In this document: one piece after another, positions 41,571-52,119 of the stretch | Layout: every line of letters starts with the position of its first letter | How positions within the stretch are numbered: the first letter of the stretch is position 1 | The notes under the pieces: model-generated | Databases searched by the model: none | What the model saw: the letters and a program-made list of their open reading frames with translations, nothing else | What the model was told of the DNA's origin: nothing | Made by a program: the position numbers and the translations under genes | Source of the DNA: Yponomeuta sedellus | Lineage: Eukaryota; Arthropoda; Insecta; Lepidoptera; Yponomeutidae | Assembly: GCA_934045075.1 (NCBI GenBank) | Contig: OW203744.1 | Location: 1,674,001 to 1,738,000 of the forward strand | Length of the DNA: 64,000 nt | Direction of reading: 5' to 3'

Positions 41571-41790
41571 AGGTTTTCTGTTACTTGCCATTTTGCGAGA
41601 TCTTTCTTGTCTACTAAGTTGTTAGAATAGAATAATATTTTATTAGGTACCAAGCTTATTGGTACCTATAAAATCAAAATAAAAAAAACATGGCTAAGCC
41701 TATACATTAGGGTTGAAATAGCACGTTTACTACCAGAAACCGTATAAAATGACCGCCGCTCAGCATTTTGCCATGATCGTTGAGAAACAT
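41571..41790. other. Spacer
   Basis: Unrecognised. Confidence 0.3.
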
Positions 41791-42090
41791 GACGCTCTAC
41801 CAACTGAGCTAATGGGCGACTCACCGGCATCAGTGAAATTTCGAACCTCTTCACAATATTCTCTGTATTACGTACAGATTACTTGAGCCAGATGTCGCTG
41901 CCTGTACGTAATACAAAGAATATTGTAAAGAGGTTCGAAATTTCACTGATGCCGGTGAGTCGCCCATTAGCTCAGTTGGTAGAGCGCTGGCACGGATAGC
42001 CAGAGGTCGCGGGTTCGAATGGGCGTGGGTGGAATTTTTAGCCTCTAAATAGGTTTTTAAAATTGTCCTTAGCAGGGGTTAGTTCATTAG
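41791..42090. mobile_element. SINE-A inverted pair
   Basis: 41791-41878 is a minus 5' half and 41879-42090 a full plus copy. They meet at CAGATTACTTGAGCCAGATG. The plus T-arm is damaged (GGTTCGAATGGGCGTGGG). Confidence 0.8.
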
Positions 42091-42187
42091 AAAGAATATA
42101 AACTTACGCGTTTTAAGTTTTTTGTTTATTCCGAACGATGTGTTCCTAATAAATGTTGAATTGAATTTAGCTTTAAAGTGAAAATGT

Positions 42188-42373
42188 GATGGCAGTCGTT
42201 AAGCCAAGTCAGAGGCCTTATGAGCAGCTTCATAACTTCTGACAGTAAGGCCCGCCACTGGCTTACAATCCTCCACCACCCCGGTCTTGGCCCCTGTGGT
42301 GGAGTGTGACCTTCCTGCGATGTAGGAAGAGACCCCTGCCCCAGCAGTGGGGACTTACAAGGGTTGATATCGA
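42188..42373 (+). repeat. SINE-B 3' half
   Basis: GATGGCAGTCGTTAAGCCAA to CAAGGGTTGATATCGAATGG. Confidence 0.75.
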
Positions 42374-43097
42374 ATGGAAGTGAAATGAACTTCATTTATT
42401 GCCGAAAACAAAAAGCATATATTGTTGACATAAGAAGGAAGCGAGGTGCAATTAGGTACAGGGCTACACAAGAAATAATTCTCGCGGATGTACCTGCGCA
42501 GATGACCAAATTTTGAATGTGCGGCAAGTTGATCGACCAATCAGATAGTTTCATTTTATGGCAGGCCGCGCGCCTTTGTTGCTATTGGTTGATTGAACGT
42601 CATCGATGCAGGTGACTATTAGTTTGGCAATATTAGCGTGAGCGAAATAGGTAGCGCTACTGCGGCAATCAATTCTGCACCTTAACCGTATCGGTTAAAG
42701 ATCATGTTGAATGTATTTATAGCTTCGGGTACTTTCGTTACACTTCTTTCTAGTCTGCGCGAACGTAGATTCCCGAAGGGACTTTTGTGATGTGTAGTAC
42801 TGTACAAAGTTATCTGACCCGGTGGAGGTGTCAAATTTTGCATGGAACCGTCTAGTTTACTATGAGAAAAGTGACGCTGTCACCGGGACCGATAAGTTTG
42901 TCGCACCATACGTCGCTTATCAATACACCTGTAGACATTTTCCGGGAAAGTTCCGAAGCGATCGGAAACGGATCGCTGTTAGGCTGCTCGTCTGTCGCAA
43001 GGTCGTCACGAGGTCAGATACGCGGTGAGCCGTGACGGAAAACGGGCGGACGTGGATCGCGACAGACAGAACAAAACTGCGCATCGGTTAAGAGTTA
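42374..43097. other. Stretch with mixed composition, no accepted gene
   Basis: 42640-43080 is CpG-richer than its flanks and not obviously repetitive. Short frames lack supporting splice signals. Confidence 0.35.
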
Positions 43098-43629
43098 GGC
43101 TGGGCGCATGCTGAGACGCAGGCGACGCAGCACAGCGCAGCGCATGACAGCGTAGATTTTGTAAAGCATGGAACGTCATTGAGCTACGTACGCTGCGCCG
43201 GCACGTGCGACGCAGACATGTCTGCCCTGCTCTGCGTCTCATTGTAGTCGTCGTCGTTGTCGTCAGGCTATACTAGTCCACTGCTGGACATAGCCCTCCC
43301 CTAAAGAGCACGACGCTCTTCCTCATTGTAGTGCCGGCACAGATTTCTGCACGACGCGTGCACGTCGAGGCGTGTTTACTAACAATTTTGTTACAATGAA
43401 AGAACATTTAATTGAATTAGTTCGCTGTGAACCTTCTTTGTATGATATAAATCATCCAGACTATTCAAAAAAGACATTGAGAGAGTTATTATGGATGAGA
43501 ATTGAAAAGAAATAGAGCGAATAGTTGCGTCGCAGCATGCGGTGGGGGTCTATGTCTGCCTCAACTGCCCTGCCCTGTACTGAACTGTGCCGCGCTGTGC
43601 GTCGACTGCGTCTCAGCATGCGCCCAGCC
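43098..43629. mobile_element. PIF/Harbinger-like element with MADF remnant
   Basis: The ends are matching TIRs: GGCTGGGCGCATGCTGAGAC inward from the left and the same from the right, then GCAG.CGACGCA. The flanks are TTA and TCA, close to the 3-bp TWA target of Harbinger. A MADF-like half-domain lies inside. A LINE-C/SINE-M tail piece (43264-43312, minus) is inserted or captured within it. Confidence 0.75.
43396..43515 (+). pseudogene. MADF-domain N-terminal remnant
   Basis: ATG at 43396 opens 39 codons ending in TAG: MKEHLIELVRCEPSLYD, INHPDYSKKTLRELLWMRI. The pattern LI..V...P.LYD..HPDY...........W..I is the first half of the MADF DNA-binding domain (usually about 85 residues). MADF/Myb-like proteins are the second protein of PIF/Harbinger elements and are also host regulators. 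The truncation and the TIRs on both sides make a transposon remnant the better reading. Confidence 0.7.
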
Positions 43630-43694
43630 TCACATGCTGATCAGCCTCGCCTTGGGGCAGACTGAGAGCCGGTTTCTGAATTCAGTATTTCACT

Positions 43695-43786
43695 AACTAA
43701 ATAGATAGATAGACGGATAGAGAACACTTTAATGTACATAGAAATGGAAATTATAAATATAATTTTCCTAACCTAAGGCCGACTTG
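43695..43786 (-). repeat. LINE-F 3' end, (ATAG) tail
   Basis: TAGATAGATAGACGGATAGA, GAGAACACTTTAATGTACAT and TTTCCTAACCTAAG on the plus strand. Confidence 0.65.
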
Positions 43787-44451
43787 CGTGACATTTCGCT
43801 TATCTTAACTTTAAATAAAATTAACTAAACACGTTTTCTCTGCTAAATTTCTTTAAACTAATCATAATTAGAATCGTCTTGCACAACACTTGTCATTCCG
43901 TTATTTAGCTAAATATAGTTAGGGACGAATGCGTGTCGGTAAAGCAGACTTTACGTTCCGTTTTACGTCTGAACTTATTTCCGCTGACAAAAATGAAGTT
44001 GGTTAGAGATAAAAATCTGCATGGAACGAAACAAGTTACAAAAAGAAAACAAAACTTTCAAAATGTCATTCTACGCAACATCTGTTCCTTTTATTTTGTT
44101 TGGTTCCTTGTTTGAAAATCAACTTCTCGAAGCACACCAAACAAAGAGTTTATGAAAATAACCTCACTTCTCATATTGACACTGAACAGCTGTGACAGTA
44201 AGATGGCGCTAACTATGATTAGCAGAGTTAAATAGCCAATCTCGGCTGTTTAAATATGACAGTCGCCTAAACATAATTAAGAAAAAAATTTTTGTTGTGC
44301 AAGTCGTTAATGTTAGTTAAGAACCTAATTTTGATTAAATCGTATTTAAACAATATTTAAAAGCGTTACGCAAGTCGCCCTAAGAGTACAAACGGCGGCG
44401 GCCTTATCCCTAAAAGTACAAAACACCTCTTCTCTTATTAAAGTTCTGTCA
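43787..44451. other. A/T-rich stretch without a gene
   Basis: A LINE-F scrap at 44380-44425 (AGAGTACAAACGGCGGC). The 60-residue frame at 43933 is unsupported. Confidence 0.4.
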
Positions 44452-44835
44452 CGCTCTTTTCTGAGAAATTCCGAGAGACACCACTAAAGTTAACAATTTA
44501 CCTACTTAGCGAAATACTGAGGTTATATATTCTTTTAAATGCACTGACCCGTGCTAAGGACAATTTTAAAAAACCTAAACCTACGTAATGAGAGTATTGT
44601 AAAGAGGTTCGAATTTTTACTGATGTCGGTAAGTCGCCTATTAGCTCAGTTGGGAGAGTGCTGGCACGGTTAGCCAGAGGTCGCGGGTTCTAGTCCCGGC
44701 ATGGGAATTTTTAGCCTCTAAATAGGTTTTGAAATACTGAGGGCCAATTTCTGTACAGAGAATTTCGCTGTTAACTAACAGCGAAACTAAATAACTTAAC
44801 TGAAAATAGTTAACTGTTGTCTCTTCGAATTTCAC
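44452..44835. repeat. Family L pieces around a SINE-A inverted pair
   Basis: 44452-44525 and 44745-44835 are family L (CTGAGAAATTCCGAGAGACA; GGGCCAATTTCTGTACAGAG). Between them 44533-44578 is a minus SINE-A 3' end and 44582-44735 a plus copy with TTAGCTCAGTTGGGAGAG. Family L may have been split by the SINE-A insertion. Confidence 0.6.
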
Positions 44836-44976
44836 TACACCAATTTTGTGTTCACGCAAATCGACGGCAGGCAATGTTAATTCCTTTATTATACCTATAA
44901 TAATGAAATTGAATGTACTTAGCAAATCATAACATGCTTAGATTGCCGGAATGTAATGTCAATAAAACGCCCAATG

Positions 44977-45040
44977 ATGTCGTGGCGCCCACGATACAGG
45001 CTGAGCCTAGTGTGGGGTCACCGTTGCTCTAGTTACTTAC
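44977..45040 (+). repeat. SINE-D 3' fragment
   Basis: GTCGTGGCGCCCACGATACA and CTAGTGTGGGGTCACCGTTG. Confidence 0.5.
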
Positions 45041-45157
45041 ACACGTTAAACCTTTATTTGTCTAAGCACTGTTTTCCAATTTTATTTGTCTCTGTGTATC
45101 ATTCTTCTCGATAATAAATATTATTTGTAGTTGTATTCTTCGGCATGTATATTATGA

Positions 45158-45533
45158 AGCGCTCGTGGCTTAGTCGGGCCGAGTGATTGATATCAATCAC
45201 TTGATTTAAGCAACAACAGAAGCGGTCCGGTGCTGGATGGGTGACCGCCCCGTGACTACCGCTAGTGGAATTTTTCCGAGCGCTACCGTGCTTCGCAAGC
45301 CACGCTAAGCCGTTGGTGCCGGCTGTCATATAATGGCAGCCGTTAAGCCATGTCAGAGGCCTTATGGGCGGCTTGACAACTTCTGACAGTAAGGCTCGCA
45401 CTGTCTTACGGTACTCCTCCAACCCGGATTTGGCCCCCGTGGTGGAGTATGGCCTAATCTTCCTGCGACGCAAGAAGAGATCCGTGCCCCAGCAGTGGGG
45501 ACATACAAGGGTAGATATCGTATCGTATCGTAG
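45158..45533 (+). mobile_element. SINE-B, full length
   Basis: Best 5S-like segment: TTAAGCAACAACAGAAGCGG, TCCGGTGCTGGATGGGTGAC and CGCCCCGTGACTACC at 45206-45265. The body follows, ending in the tail GATATCGTATCGTATCGTA. Confidence 0.88.
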
Positions 45534-45957
45534 GTACCTAATTATAGATTCTACAAATCAATAGGTAGGTTCATTTCTGTACAGGGTTTTGTTTGAATTC
45601 TTTGGAAATCAGTCTCAAGTATTGACGGTAACATCGAGAGATGATTAAGTGGTTTTGTCCAATGATTCACCACAGAATCGTGATGAGGTTTTCATTCAAG
45701 CATTGAATTAATAATTCCATTTGCTCAGACATTTGCCCACTGGTATCCAGGATTTAGTAAAATATGGCAGTGATGTGTTGAAATAATCTCGCCACGTACT
45801 TTTCTTTAAAACAAAACAGATACTGCTACTTAATGAACGTTACGAGCTAAACTAAGTGTCGGTTAAAAAAACTATCATTTTTGAGAAAAAATGGCCAAAA
45901 ATCACCGAGCATATTCATATTATTAACGGTCAACTTGTTATTCTTAAATCGCTAAGA
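45534..45957. other. Spacer with a family K piece
   Basis: 45815-45900 is a diverged minus K copy. Otherwise nothing. Confidence 0.4.
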
Positions 45958-46258
45958 TTAAGCGACATAGGGCGCTTCCAGTGCATGGATTGGCGACCGT
46001 CTGTGACTGGCGCTGGTGGCATTTTTCCGAGCGGTTCCGTGTTTAGCAAGACACTTTAAGCCGTTGGTGCCAGCTGTAATGTAATGGCAGTCGTTAAGCC
46101 ACGTCAGAGGCCTTAGGGCGACTAGCCAGCTAAGACCAGCCACTAGTCTTACAATCCTCCACCAACCCGGATTTGGTCCCCGTGGTGGAGTATAGCCTAA
46201 CCTTCCTGCGAAGCAGGAAGAGACCGGTGCCCCAGTAGTAGGGACTTACAAGGGTTGT
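45958..46258 (+). mobile_element. SINE-B, 5'-truncated
   Basis: Starts inside the 5S-like part (GCATGGATTGGCGACCGTCT), runs through GGCGCTGGTGGCATTTTTCC to CTTACAAGGGTTG. A SINE-E scrap follows at 46268-46320. Confidence 0.75.
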
Positions 46259-46402
46259 ACCAATCGACTCTCTCTGAGAGAAGGCACAGAGCTGGGCACA
46301 GCTGCAGTGGGACATATACCTAGGCTACATGAAGAAAACCGTACCGCAAGTTAGCTAAATTGGCGTCAAGAAACCAACGCTGTGCAGTAAACTATGTTAA
46401 CA

Positions 46403-46768
46403 CTAGGTTTTGCCCGCGACTCCGTCCGCGTTGACTTTAGTTTTTGCAACCCTGTTCACTCCCTTAAGGGGTAAATTAAAAAAAACGGCCAAACACGCGT
46501 TCAATCAATTGTGTTGAAGAGTATTTATTTTAAGTTTCAAGAAAACTTGACAATATTCTTTATACCTCCCATACAAATTATGGCAACCGTTTTCGCCCCC
46601 ATAGGTGTTGAATTTAAAAAAATCCGGTCTTATTCCTTGCCTAGATTATATATAAACTCTCTGTGTGAATTGAAACTGTGAAATTTCAGCTTCCTGGGAC
46701 CAACGGATTGGGCTTGGCGTTGATGAGTGAGTCAGTCAGTCAGGACTTTGAATTTTATTTATATAGAT
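46403..46768 (-). repeat. RTE-like 3' region, second type
   Basis: Reverse copy of 37796-38155: GGTTTTGCCCGCGACTCCGT, then TTCAATCAATTGTGTTGAAG and CAGTCAGTCAGGACTTTGAA. Confidence 0.7.
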
Positions 46769-47144
46769 AATCCATTTCCACCACAAAAACAGCAACATCT
46801 TCGCAGACACGTTCTCGCGCCCATTTGTTTCCATCCATTGTTTTATTAGCTGTGCCATTACAATTATGTTAAAGGTGACCTTGAACTATTGTCTGTGTCT
46901 ATTTACAAGCTAAGCAAGCAAATTGCTGAGAATTAACTACAGACCCGGATGTGTGGATATCGTTACAAACGCGAGATGAGAATCGAATATACTAGTCTGT
47001 ACGTAGGTACCTCTTCTTACGTCATTTTGTAGTAATGTTTTTTTCTTAAACATGCGCGGAAATATTATCATTACTTTTGAATAAAGAACACGAGAAGTAC
47101 CTATCATAATTATTTACGTAGACTGAAAAACCAAAATCACTTAC
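46769..47144. other. Spacer, possible intron
   Basis: Downstream on the minus strand of the exon candidate at 47145-47287. Nothing recognised. Confidence 0.3.
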
Positions 47145-47287
47145 CGGCGCATTCTTTGAATTTGGAACGAAGAGCAATGCTGCTGTATGAAACGGTGTGC
47201 TGTTTGAATTTAGAACTCTTTCATCTATCTTACACATTGCGTTCTCGTGGCTGTATAGCCACAGATGCGTTTACCTTTCGGCATAAA
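47145..47287 (-). CDS. Candidate 5' coding exon, unidentified
   Basis: On the minus strand a long pyrimidine tract and TTTTACAG precede position 47287, and CGCCG|GTAAGT follows position 47145. Both splice signals bound one 143-base segment. An ATG at 47237-47235 opens 31 codons (MCKIDERVLNSNSTPF, HTAALLFVPNSKNAP) running exactly to the donor in phase 0. The 50 bases before the ATG would be 5' UTR, and they contain an upstream ATG frame (MPKGKRICGYTATRTQCVR) that stops. I do not recognise the peptide. It could be an exon of a gene extending to lower coordinates, or an exon of a non-coding transcript with a chance frame. The paired signals are the main evidence. Confidence 0.35.
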
Positions 47288-47619
47288 CTGTAAAATAAAA
47301 AAAAAATGGCGGTAAAGCGGAGTTTGTTGTTATTTGGTTAATAATAAATTAAATTTATCATGTTACAGACCCTTTTTTATTTCCTTGCATTTTTTTAAGA
47401 AAAGCATTATAAATTATAATATATGCCTCGGCCGAAATGGCAATCGCCTGTCTCGTATCATTGAAGTCTTTGCCTGCGGCTCGGCCTTCAAACTCATAAT
47501 CGACATGCAATAGCATATTTCGCTGCCTTTGCAATAAATGTAGGTACTGTTTTTTTAAGTTTCATTTTACTTGCTGTTATTACAACCGCAACAATATTTT
47601 TATACACCTATCATAAACA
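47288..47619. other. Spacer with a repeat-like patch
   Basis: 47425-47530 is C+G-rich (CGGCCGAAATGGCAATCGCC) and may be a dispersed repeat. No gene. Confidence 0.35.
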
Positions 47620-47945
47620 TAACATAACCTCACGCCTGTATCCGAGAGGGGTAGGCAGAGACCAGGGACTGCCACTTGCGGCGATCCTGACAGATCACCT
47701 TCGCTTCACGCACGCCGGTTCCAGGTACTTTTTATCTTCCCCTTTGCTAATATAATACCGCGGGTTTCCTCACGATGTTACCATGTGGTATTGCGACTAC
47801 ATATTCGCAAATGTACGTAACTTTTAAATTAAACAAAGTCATTAGTACAAAACAGAACTGGGGATCGAACCTGGGTCTTCATAGAAAACATGCGATATTA
47901 TGCTGGTCAGTTAACCACTCGAACGTAGTCGCGGGTGTAGCTAGT
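47620..47945 (-). repeat. LINE-N C-terminal piece and SINE-E part
   Basis: 47620-47758 on the minus strand encodes the same VCQDR-type C-terminus as 36326-36575 (GGGTAGGCAGAGACCAGGGA on the plus strand). 47760-47945 is plus-strand SINE-E (GGTTTCCTCACGATGTTACC, GGGGATCGAACCTGGGTCTT). Confidence 0.65.
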
Positions 47946-48122
47946 AATAATTAAAAAAACAATCCAATATCAAAAGTTTTTGGTATAGAAAAGTAGAGCC
48001 TTCTTATTGGAGATTGTTATAGACTTTATGTAGCGTGTAGTCTTGGTAAGATCGCATTGTCGGAGTTGTTTAAGAACGCTGAAGTAAAAAATACCTTGTG
48101 GGTGGACTTTGAATGGTATAAC

Positions 48123-48325
48123 CTAACGTTTTTGCTCCGCTAATTTCGTGAACCTGATTTTTTGCTGACTGGGTACGTCACTATCGTACAGTCGATAGCA
48201 ACCTTTTAGTTTCAAATAAAATATCTTCATCTTGGAAAGAGTATTCTTGGTCTTCGATATCCGAATACAAAAGTCGTGGAGGAGGAGAGTATGTAACGGT
48301 GCAAACCTCTTCACACCATTTTTAT
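48123..48325 (-). pseudogene. Possible frameshifted coding remnant
   Basis: The minus frame from about 48325 to the stop at 48181-48183 reads VTYSPPPRLLYSDIEDQEY, SFQDEDILFETKRLL. A second frame, offset by one base, continues LYDSDVPSQQKIRFTKLAEQ. Two consecutive protein-like segments in shifted frames suggest a decayed gene or transposon protein. No family recognised. Chance is not excluded. Confidence 0.25.
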
Positions 48326-49383
48326 TTCTTTTCTATCTATCATTTTCAAATATTTAAATTATTACGTCACACATTCTTCGATTTCTCTCATTTTTCATCA
48401 CTACTACTCGTACTTTACGCTTTGACCAGATCTGACTTTTTACCTGCTTCTCCGTTTTTATCCAGTTTTCTGTTAATATTACTGCAATATTATAAATTAT
48501 AACAAATAAAACCACACCTAAAGTCGTTCCAGAGTTTATTTATTATTATAAAATTATATACAACGTTCCAAGTAAATTGAATTTAGAACATTATGTGCAC
48601 TACGTTTGTGAATTCAAAACATAATTAAACCTATTTACTTCTACCTCCATGGTGCCGAATTTCTCATGCAACCTTTTTTAAATTGTCAAAAACTCAGACT
48701 TGCAACCTCCTTGGTATACTTTTATTTAAATTTGCTTTATGCGCGCCATTTTCTTTTCACGTCATATTGTTACAATTTTTTTATGTATTTATTTCCTCGC
48801 TTAGGTGGGATGAAAAGTTACGTGATGTTTATTCATCTCGTGGTCTTTTGAGTCCCTCGCTAACGCTCAGGATTTTAGTTTTAGAATACTTTGATTGCTC
48901 GGTCATCAAAATTGAGCATGCAGTTAAACAGCAACTTTTCAGTCTTGTATAACAAATCGTAACTATTATTCTAATTACCAGTTATATTACAGAAACAAGA
49001 TGGAACAGAACAGAACAGAAAGAAAACGAAATACACTACAGACAATACGGACTGAAAGTCTAGAATTTGTTGTGCTTCCGAAAGTTTTATGTTTTGTACA
49101 ATATTTAGTTTTAGTTTGGATTTTAATTCATTCTGCATCCATGTAAATCTAAATAGGTACCTACTACTTATACAATATTTAGAATTTACTTTACTCATTA
49201 AGCTTAACAATATACTAATAAGGAAGAGCGGGGTATCTGTAACACAGATTTCGACTTAGTACAGAGCCCCAATGCTGTAACCTGTATGTGTTTTGTAGTT
49301 TGTAGCAAAACCAACTACAAAATTGGTAATTGTAAAATAAAAGTGTAAGTACCTATTACTTAAGAAATTGTGGTGGCTCTCTT
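48326..49383. other. A/T-rich stretch without a gene
   Basis: Overlapping frames of 61-89 residues at 48299-48952 are hydrophobic and A/T-driven. 49045-49095 has an end of the 44-bp-TIR family (GGACTGAAAGTCTAGAA). (AACAG) words at 49008-49020. Confidence 0.4.
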
Positions 49384-49427
49384 TAGGAGAGGGCTATGTC
49401 CAGCAGTGGACTAGTATATCCTGTCTC
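49384..49427 (+). repeat. LINE-C/SINE-M tail fragment
   Basis: TTAGGAGAGGGCTATGTCCA, GCAGTGGACTAGTATA. Confidence 0.6.
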
Positions 49428-49919
49428 GTGTGAGACAGTAAGTCTAATTGTAAAATGGTGCCCAGCAGAGGTTTAAGCCGATAAAACTCCGGCTGACTAG
49501 GCTTCCCTTCCCAGGCGTCCTTGAGGATTTCCTCTGTCGGGAACATTAAACCAGAAAAAACAGTCTCTGATCTAAACCAGAAAAAACAGGGGACGAGAAA
49601 AAACCTTCCTGCTAAGCAAGAAGAGACACGTGCCCCAGGACATATAAAGAGTTGATATCGATAAGATATGGCACCATAGGAAGGAAAAGAATAACAAGTA
49701 GTATAGGAAGGCATCTAGGTAAATGTTTCTACGCATGATCGCTCTAAGCAATGTACCCGGTTAGCCTTGGTTCTGAATGATGTGTGATTTGCAAATGTAA
49801 TAGCTACTAAGACACTTGAGTCTGTTGGTTAACCCTTTTAGCCATTCGGACTAAGACGACGATTGTCTGACGTGCGTCCTTCGTTTTGGGGCTAAAAGAG
49901 CATTGGAATTTATTTTAAA
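49428..49919. other. Mosaic of repeat scraps
   Basis: 49605-49660 is a SINE-B scrap (AAGAGACACGTGCCCCAGGA, GTTGATATCGATAAG). Two AAACCAGAAAAAACAG words at 49551 and 49575. The 106-residue minus frame crosses these and is not accepted. Confidence 0.4.
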
Positions 49920-50177
49920 GTTATCGACATAGCTCAGAGAATCAGCAAGCTGAAGTGGCAGTGGTCTGGCCATATCTCGCGAAGAACCGACAACCGTTGG
50001 AGTAAACGTGTTCTTGAGTGGAGACCGCAACTCGGCAAACGTAGTGTAGGACGCCCTCCGACCAGGTGGGGTGACAATCTGCGAAAAACTGCCGGCAGAT
50101 GCTGGATGCGCCAAGCTGAATACAGGGTGCTATAGCGCTTATTAGGGGAGGGCTATCTCCAGCAGTGGACTACATAG
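49920..50177 (+). pseudogene. LINE-C reverse transcriptase C-terminus, longest copy
   Basis: The frame reads VIDIAQRISKLKWQWSGHI, SRRTDNRWSKRVLEWRPQL, GKRSVGRPPTRWGDNLRK and TAGRCWMRQAEYRVL, then a TAG at 50133-50135 where other copies have TGG (tryptophan). It resumes with LLGEGYLQQWTT and the normal end at 50175-50177. This is the tail of an RTE-like endonuclease/reverse transcriptase polyprotein. The catalytic RT and endonuclease parts are missing. TATAGCCTGAAGAAGGAGAA follows. A dead 5'-truncated insertion. Confidence 0.8.
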
Positions 50178-50190
50178 TATAGCCTGAAGA

Positions 50191-50458
50191 AGGAGAAGTT
50201 TATTGTAAGGTTGTCGAACTGAGATTTGTGTGTACAGTAACCCGGGTAATACAATGGCGCGAGTCACTCGTTTGGTTAAAGCCATTAGCTCGAAATAAAC
50301 GAAAACAGCTCGCAGTGTCATGGCGTCGAATCTGACGTCACGCCCAGGTGAACGTACATCGTAACAACAAAGCACGGGTGAAGTTTACCAATGTTAACCT
50401 AACTGTGACGTCACGGGGTCTGATGGGTGTTTCAGTGAAAATGGCTGAACGTAAATTG
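50191..50458. other. Spacer
   Basis: Nothing recognised. The 77-residue minus frame is unsupported. Confidence 0.3.
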
Positions 50459-50698
50459 TAAGTGATGCAATTTACTTAAGCCAGATGTCGCTGCCTGTAC
50501 GTAATACAGAGAATAGTGTAAAGAGGTTCGAAATTTCACTGATGCCGGTGAGTCGCCCATTAGCTCAATTGGAAGAGCGCTGGCACGGATAGCCAGAGGT
50601 CGCGGGTTCGAATGCCAGCATGGTTGGAATTTGTAGCCTCTAAATAGGTTTTTAAAATTGTCCTTAGCACGGGTTAGTGCATTAAAAATAAAATAGTA
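50459..50698 (+). mobile_element. SINE-A copy with complete 3' tail
   Basis: GTAAGTGATGCAATTTACTT start, TTAGCTCAATTGGAAGAGCG, B-box GGGTTCGAATGCC, and GTCCTTAGCACGGGTTAGTG with AAAAATAAAATAGTA. Confidence 0.82.
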
Positions 50699-50756
50699 TA
50701 ATCTTTTATTTTATTGTAAATGTTGGTACCTACTTAATCTCTTTTTATAGGTATTC

Positions 50757-50856
50757 TTTTTAATGCACTTACCCGTGCTAAGGACAATTTTAAAAACCTA
50801 TTTAGAGGCTAAAAATTCCCGCGATCTCTGGAACCTCTAAATAGGTTTTTAAAATC
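50757..50856 (-). repeat. SINE-A 3' piece, folded on itself
   Basis: AATGCACTTACCCGTGCTAA, AACCTATTTAGAGGCTAAAA, then the inverse CCTCTAAATAGGTTTTTAAA. The tRNA-like middle is gone. Confidence 0.7.
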
Positions 50857-51299
50857 TCTTTTTTTTTATAAAGCTAGATCAAAAATTAAAATAGTGTTTT
50901 AGGCTTTTTTTATATGCAATTTCCCCTGATTAGGTTAAATCGTTGATTATTTGACACTGTCGTCATGCCAATGTATATAGATAGATAGAGAACACTTTAT
51001 AGCACAACCAGAAAAAAAGGATGTAAGGAAGAAATAATGTACTAGAGAGTCGCGGCCTATGGCATTCATAGGGCGCGACTAATCATCGTACTACACAGGC
51101 TTTTCAACCTCTTAATTTTCGTTGCAAAGTCGCCCTTAGTTTAACAGAGCCTTAAAACTTTGGCCTCTGCTTTATTTATTGATTACGTAAATCTCTATTA
51201 TATCTATTCTCTCTATCATAACTTTGAGCTATATATTTATTTATGATTTACTATGTATTTTATTTTATTTATTTATATTTACAGGTATTTTAGTCTATT
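50857..51299. other. A/T-rich stretch without a gene
   Basis: A LINE-F-like (ATAG) tail at 50978-51000. Nothing else. Confidence 0.4.
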
Positions 51300-51301
51300 T
51301 A

Positions 51302-51440
51302 ACCCCTTATTCATAATAGTCTGTTAACTTTAAGCAATGCTTATTCTCACTCTGTCCTCTTCTATTGACCTAAGTCAGAATGAAAGAGAACACTCTTTAG
51401 CAGCTGTTTTAAGCAAGCGGACTATTATGAATAAGGGGGT
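51302..51440. mobile_element. Small TA-flanked MITE
   Basis: ACCCCTTATTCATAATAGTC at the left and its inverse (one extra C) at the right, TA on both sides, 139 bases. The frame across it is an artefact. Confidence 0.75.
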
Positions 51441-51539
51441 TAGTGTATTATTTCTGCTTAGGTTATTGTTAAGGGTTTTTGCAGTCTATGTAGTTTATTT
51501 TGTACACGTACATAGACCCGTTTTTTACTGCTGCTCCGA

Positions 51540-51790
51540 CTCTCCAAGGTTTGCTGGAAGAAATCTCTTACAGAGATAAGCTCGCCTTTGTACATGTTTT
51601 TTCTTATGAAATGTCCTATTTAGTGTTTCGTGTGCAATAACGTATAAATAAATAAAATGAATCAGATGATTTATACAGTATCTAGTGCCACTTTTACTCT
51701 TATTAGATGAGCGTAAGGAACACTGAAACTGCAGTGTCTGGGACATTGGTTTAGGTCTCTGCCTACTCCTCCGGCATACAGGCGTGATCA
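51540..51790 (+). repeat. LINE-F variant 3' end and family Q piece
   Basis: 51540-51655: GGTTTGCTGGAAGAAATCTC, GAGATAAGCTCGCCTTTGTA and (AAAT) tail. 51668-51790: AGATGATTTATACAGTATCT and GTGTCTGGGACATTGGTTTA, as at 55560. Confidence 0.6.
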
Positions 51791-51811
51791 ACATTAATTA
51801 GTAGCTGTGTA

Positions 51812-52036
51812 TAGCCTCTTAGCTTTCAGAATATACCACGGCTACTATCGGTTAGAATCGGATATATTCGTGTAATAGAAATATCGGAACTAATATGACA
51901 CTTCGTTTCGAAATCGGAACGAATATGACACTTAATTTCGAAATCAGAACTCGATTATCAGTACGGAAACCGGCGAAACTGGCAAAAACAAAAGCCTACT
52001 CTAGAGCCCGAGGTATATTCTAAAAGCTAACAGATT
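51812..52036 (-). mobile_element. MITE-I copy
   Basis: Both ends present (CTTAGCTTTCAGAATATACC; GGTATATTCTAAAAGCTAAC). The sequence just beyond (ATACGTATATTCAATTC.. to ATTTATGTATGACA) is repeated at 55790-55850. Confidence 0.75.
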
Positions 52037-52119
52037 ATACGTATATTCAATTCTATTCTCAAATTTGTAAGGTTATCCACATTTATGTATGACAAAAGCT
52101 AACAGACTATCCATGCATC

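Noticed and set aside
45196..45265. A 5S rRNA gene
   Set aside because: Only the internal promoter half resembles 5S rRNA. The 5' third and closing stem are missing and the sequence continues into a SINE body.
45099..45473. 124-residue minus frame
   Set aside because: Antisense reading of a full-length SINE-B. Similar frames appear over other SINE-B copies.
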